Below, one piece after another: positions 59,800-64,000 of a stretch of 64,000 bases of DNA (its first letter is position 1; every line of letters begins with the position of its first letter). The stretch covers positions 186,001 through 250,000 of the forward strand of contig NC_065573.1 in assembly GCF_937616625.2 (NCBI RefSeq), given 5' to 3'. The stretch is from Mercurialis annua (Eukaryota > Streptophyta > Magnoliopsida > Malpighiales > Euphorbiaceae). The notes beneath the pieces were generated by a model, which did no database searches, was not told where the DNA came from, and worked only from the letters and a program-made list of their open reading frames with translations. The translations under genes were made by a program, and so were the position numbers.

Positions 59800-62700
59800 T
59801 GTTTCACCTTTTTAGCGATTGAAGCCAAACGTTAACAAACGTTGCGAAAAAAATCCAAACGTTTCATATTTTTAGTAATTTAAGCCAAAAGTTTACAAAT
59901 ATTTCACCTTTTTTGCAATTTAAGCCAAACGTTTGCCAACGTTGCGAAACAAATCCAAGCGTTTCCTCCTTTTTAGAAATTTAAGCCAAACATTTACAAA
60001 CGATACGAAACAAATCCAAATGTTTCACCTTTTTAGCGATGTAAGCCAAACGTTTACAAACGGTACGAAATAAATCCAAACGGTTCATCTTTTTAGCGAT
60101 TTAAGCCAAACGTTGACAAACTCTAAGAAATAAATCCAAACGTTTAACCTTTTTAGAAATTTAAGCCAAACGTTTACAAACGTTACGAATTAAATCCAAG
60201 CTTTTCTCCATTTTTGCAATTTAAGGCAAACGTAAACAAACATTACGAAACAAATCAAAGCGTTTCACCTTTTTAGCAATTTAAGCCAGACGTTTACAAA
60301 GGTTACGAAAAAAATCCAAACGTTTCACCTTTTTAGCGATTTATGCCAAACATTTACAAACGATACGAAAAAATCCAAATGTTTCACCTTTTTAGCAATT
60401 CAAGCCAAACGTTTACAAACGTTACGAAACAAAACCAAATGTTTCACCTTTTTAGCAATTTAAACTTAACGTTTACAAACATTACGAAACAAAACCAAAT
60501 GTTTCAGCGTTTTAGAAATTTTAGCCAAACGTTTACAAACGTTACGAAACAAATTCAAACATTTCCCCATATTATCGATTTAAGCCAAACGCATAAAACA
60601 TTACGAAACAAATCAAAATGTTTCACCTTTTTAGCGATTGAAGCTAAATGTTTACAAACGGTACGAAACAAATCTAAACGTTTCACCTTTTTAGCGATTT
60701 AAGCCAAACGTTTATAAATGCTACGAAACAAATCCAAACGTTTAACCTTTTAGCTATTTAAGCCAAACGTAAACAACCGTTACGAAACAAATTAAAGCGT
60801 TTCACCTTTTTAACAATTTAAGCCAGACGTTTACAAAGGTTACGAAAAAAATCCAAACGTTTCACCTTTGTAGCGATTTAAGCCAAAGATTTACAAACGA
60901 TACGAAACAAATCCAAACGTTTCACCTTTTTAGCGATTTAAGTCAAACGTTTACAAACACTACGAAACAAATCAAAACGTTTTATATTTTTTGCGATTTA
61001 AGCCAAACTTTTACAAAGGCTACGAAACAAATCTAAACGTTTCACCTTTTTAGCGATTTAAACCAAACGTTTACAAACGTTACGAAACAAATCCAAAAGT
61101 TTCACCTTTTTAGCGATTTAAGAAAAACGTTTAATTTTCACCTTTTTAGCAATTGAAGTCAAACGTTTACAAATGTTACGAAACAAATCCAAGCATTTCA
61201 CCCTTTTAGCAATTTAAACCAAACATTTAAAATGTTACGAAACAAATCCAAACGTTTCACCTTTTTAGCAATTTAAGCCAAACGTTTACAAACTTTACGA
61301 AACCAAATCCAAACGTTTTACATTTTTGGCTATTTAAGCCAAACATTTAGAAACGTTATGAAACAAATCCAAACGATTTACCTTTTTAGCAATTTAAGTC
61401 GAACGTTTACAAACGTTACGAAACAAAACCAAACGTTTCATTTTTTTGCGATTTTATCCCAATATTTTCAAACTTTACGGAACAAATCCAAACGTTTCAC
61501 CTTTTTTTTGCAATTTAAGCCAAACGTTTACAAATGTTACGAAACAAATCCAAACGTTTCACCTTTTTAGCGATTGAAGCCAAACGTTAACAAACGTTGC
61601 GAAACAAATCCAAACGTTTCATATTTTTATGCAATTTAAGCCAAAAGTTTACAAACGTTACAAAACAAAACCAAGCGTTTCACCTTTTTTGCAATTTAAG
61701 CCAAACGTTTACCAACGTTGCGAAACAAATCCAAGTGTTTCCTCCTTTTTAGAAATTTAAGCCAAAAATTTACAAACGATACGAAACAAATCCAAATGTT
61801 TCACATTTTTAGTGATGTAAGCCGAACGTTTACAAACGGTACGAAATAAATCCAAACGTTTCATCTTTTTAACGTTTAAGCTAAACGTTTACAAACTCTA
61901 CGAAACAAATCCAAACGTTTAACCTTTTTAGCAATTTAAGCCAAACGTTACGAATTAAATCCAAGCTTTTCTCCATTTTAGCAATTTAAGCCAAACGTAA
62001 ACAAACGTTACGAAACAAAACAAAGCGTTTCATCTTTTTAGCAATTTAAGCCAGACGTTTACAAAGGTTACGAAAAAAATCCAAACGTTTCACTTTTTTA
62101 GCGATTTAAGCCAAACATTTACAAACGATATGAAACCAATCCAAATGTTTCATCTTTTTAGCTATTAAAGCCAAACGTTTACAAACGTTACGAAACAAAA
62201 CCAAATGTTTCACCTTTTTAGCAATTTAAACTTAACGTTTACAAACATTACGAAACAAAACCAAATGTTTCAGCGTTTTAGAAATTTTAGCCAAACGTTT
62301 ACAAACGTTACGAAACAAATTCAAACATTTCCCCATATTATCGATTTAAGCCAAACGCATAAAACATTACGAAACAAATCAAAATGTTTCACCTTTTTAG
62401 CGATTGAAGCTAAATGTTTACAAACGGTACGAAACAAATCCAAACGTTTCACCTTTTTAGCGATTTAAGCCAAACGTTTATAAATGCTACGAAACAAATC
62501 CAAACGTTTAACCTTTTAGCTATTTAAGCTAAACGTAAACAACCGTTACGAAACAAATTAAAGCGTTTCACCTTTTTAACAATTTAAGCCAGACGTTTAC
62601 AAAGGTTACGAAAAAAATCCAAACGTTTCACCTTTGTAGCGATTTAAGCCAAAGATTTACAAACGATACGAAACAAATCCAAACGTTTCACCTTTTTAGC

Positions 62701-64000
62701 GATTTAAGTCAAACGTTTACAAACACTACGAAATAAATCAAAACGTTTTATATTTTTTGCGATTTAAGCCAAACTTTTACAAAGGCTACGAAACAAATCC
62801 AAACGTTTCACCTTTTTAGCGATTTAAACCAAACGTTTACAAACGTTACGAAACAAATCCAAAAGTTTCACCTTTTTAGCGATTTAAGAAAAACGTTTAA
62901 TTTTCACCTTTTTAGCAATTGAAGTCAAACATTTACAAATGTTACGAAACAAATCCAAGCATTTCACCCTTTTAGCAATTTAAACCAAACATTTAAAATG
63001 TTACGAAACAAATCCAAACGTTTCACCTTTTTAGCAATTTAAGCCAAACGTTTACAAACTTTACGAAACCAAATCCAAACGTTTTACATTTTTAGCTATT
63101 TAAGCCAAACATTTAGAAACGTTATGAAACAAATCCAAACGATTTACCTTTTTAGCAATTTAAGCCGAACGTTTACAAACGTTACGAAACAAAACCAAAC
63201 GTTTCATTTTTTTGCGATTTATCCCAATATTTTCAAACTTTACGGAACAAATCCAAACGTTTCACCTTTTTTTTGCAATTTAAGCCAAACGTTTACAAAT
63301 GTTACGAAACAAATCCAAATGTTTCACCTTTTTAGCGATTGAAGCCAAACGTTAACAAACGTTGCGAAACAAATCCAAACGTTTCATATTTTTAAGCAAT
63401 TTAAGCCAAAAGTTTACAAACGTTACAAAACAAAACCAAGCGTTTCACCTTTTTTGCAATTTAAGCCAAACGTTTACCAACGTTGCGAAACAAATCCAAG
63501 TGTTTCCTCCTTTTTAGAAATTTAAGCCAAACATTTACAAACAATACGAAACAAATCCAAATGTTTCACCTTTTTAGTGATGTAAGCCAAACGTTTACAA
63601 ATGGTACGAAACAAATCCAAACGTTTCATCTTTTTAACGTTTAAGCTAAACGTTTACAAACTCTACGAATTAAATCCAAGCGTTTCTCCATTTTAGCAAT
63701 TTAGGCCAAACGTAAACAAACGTTACGAAACAAAACAAAGCGTTTCATCTTTTTTGCAATTTAAGCCAGACGTTTACAAAGGTTACAAAAAAAATCCAAA
63801 CGTTTCACTTTTTTAGCGATTTAAGCCAAACATTTACAAACGATATGAAACCAATCCAAATGTTTCATCTTTTTAGCTATTAAAGCCAAACGTTTACAAA
63901 CGTTACGAAACAAAACCAAATGTTTCACCTTTTTAGCAATTTAAACTGAACGTTTACAAACATTACGAAACAAAACCAAATGTTTCAGCGTTTTAGCAAT
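59800..64000 (+). repeat. Higher-order repeat of about 1.77 kb, two copies plus a partial third
   Basis: CCTCCTTTTTAGAAATTTAAGCC occurs at 59965, 61741 and 63506 (steps 1,776 and 1,765 bp). AAACGTTAACAAACGTTGCG and CAGCGTTTTAG variants recur at matching offsets. The third copy has lost about 40 bp near 63650 relative to the second and runs off the window. A related piece at about 59600-59720 resembles 60480-60600. Confidence 0.88.

Larger units (their letters stand above)
57439..64000 (+). repeat. 60-bp satellite, + orientation, running off the window
   Basis: About 109 monomers, in phase with the block left of the solo LTR. The first 350 bp repeat the order seen at 50640-51000. The array continues past the window end. 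Confidence 0.97.

Noticed and set aside
4870..63342. Many ORFs of 60-202 codons in satellite, all with MFTNVTKQIQTFHLFS-like repeats
   Set aside because: They are the satellite read in its stop-free frame (20 codons per monomer). They follow monomer orientation, start at mutated ACG to ATG codons, end at random mutations and have no other sequence.

Overview
This window is plant-type heterochromatin with no recognisable host gene. About 45.4 kb (roughly 71%) is one tandem satellite with a 60-bp monomer, about 750 copies by length. The rest is four LTR-retrotransposon insertions of Ty3/gypsy type. The plant assignment is inferred from a primer-binding site complementary to plant initiator tRNA-Met, very long TGTAATA...TGACA LTRs, solo LTRs and the satellite itself. 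I cannot name the species.

Layout: 1-4477 is the 3' end of an LTR element (internal region, then a 2.9-kb LTR). 4478-4848 is satellite in + orientation. From about 4849 to 26315 the satellite is in - orientation. At about 26316 it returns to + orientation. A solo LTR (26346-28290) sits 30 bp past that switch. + satellite fills 28291-35872. A complete but non-autonomous LTR element lies at 35873-45050 (5-bp target duplication, PBS, a gag-like ORF with two in-frame stops, no visible pol, PPT, both LTRs). + satellite follows at 45051-54433. A solo LTR with a perfect 5-bp target duplication is at 54434-57438. + satellite then runs to the window end.

The satellite has several levels of order. Inside the monomer, AACGTT palindromes are 10, 20 and 30 bp apart and A-tracts recur at 10-bp steps. 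Some monomers are duplicated as 180-bp trimers. Larger higher-order repeats have periods of about 2,996 bp (three copies, 8345-17335), about 2 kb (20.8-26.3 kb), 1.32 kb (45.7-48.3 kb) and 1.77 kb (59.8 kb to the end). The - block looks like a simple 21.5-kb inversion: turning it back on paper rejoins both breakpoints close to monomer phase.

All four retroelements point the same way and all lie in + satellite. Three of the LTR sequences carry GC-rich minisatellites made of short inverted repeats. The open reading frames over the satellite exist because 60 bp is 20 codons and one consensus frame lacks stops; I do not call them genes.
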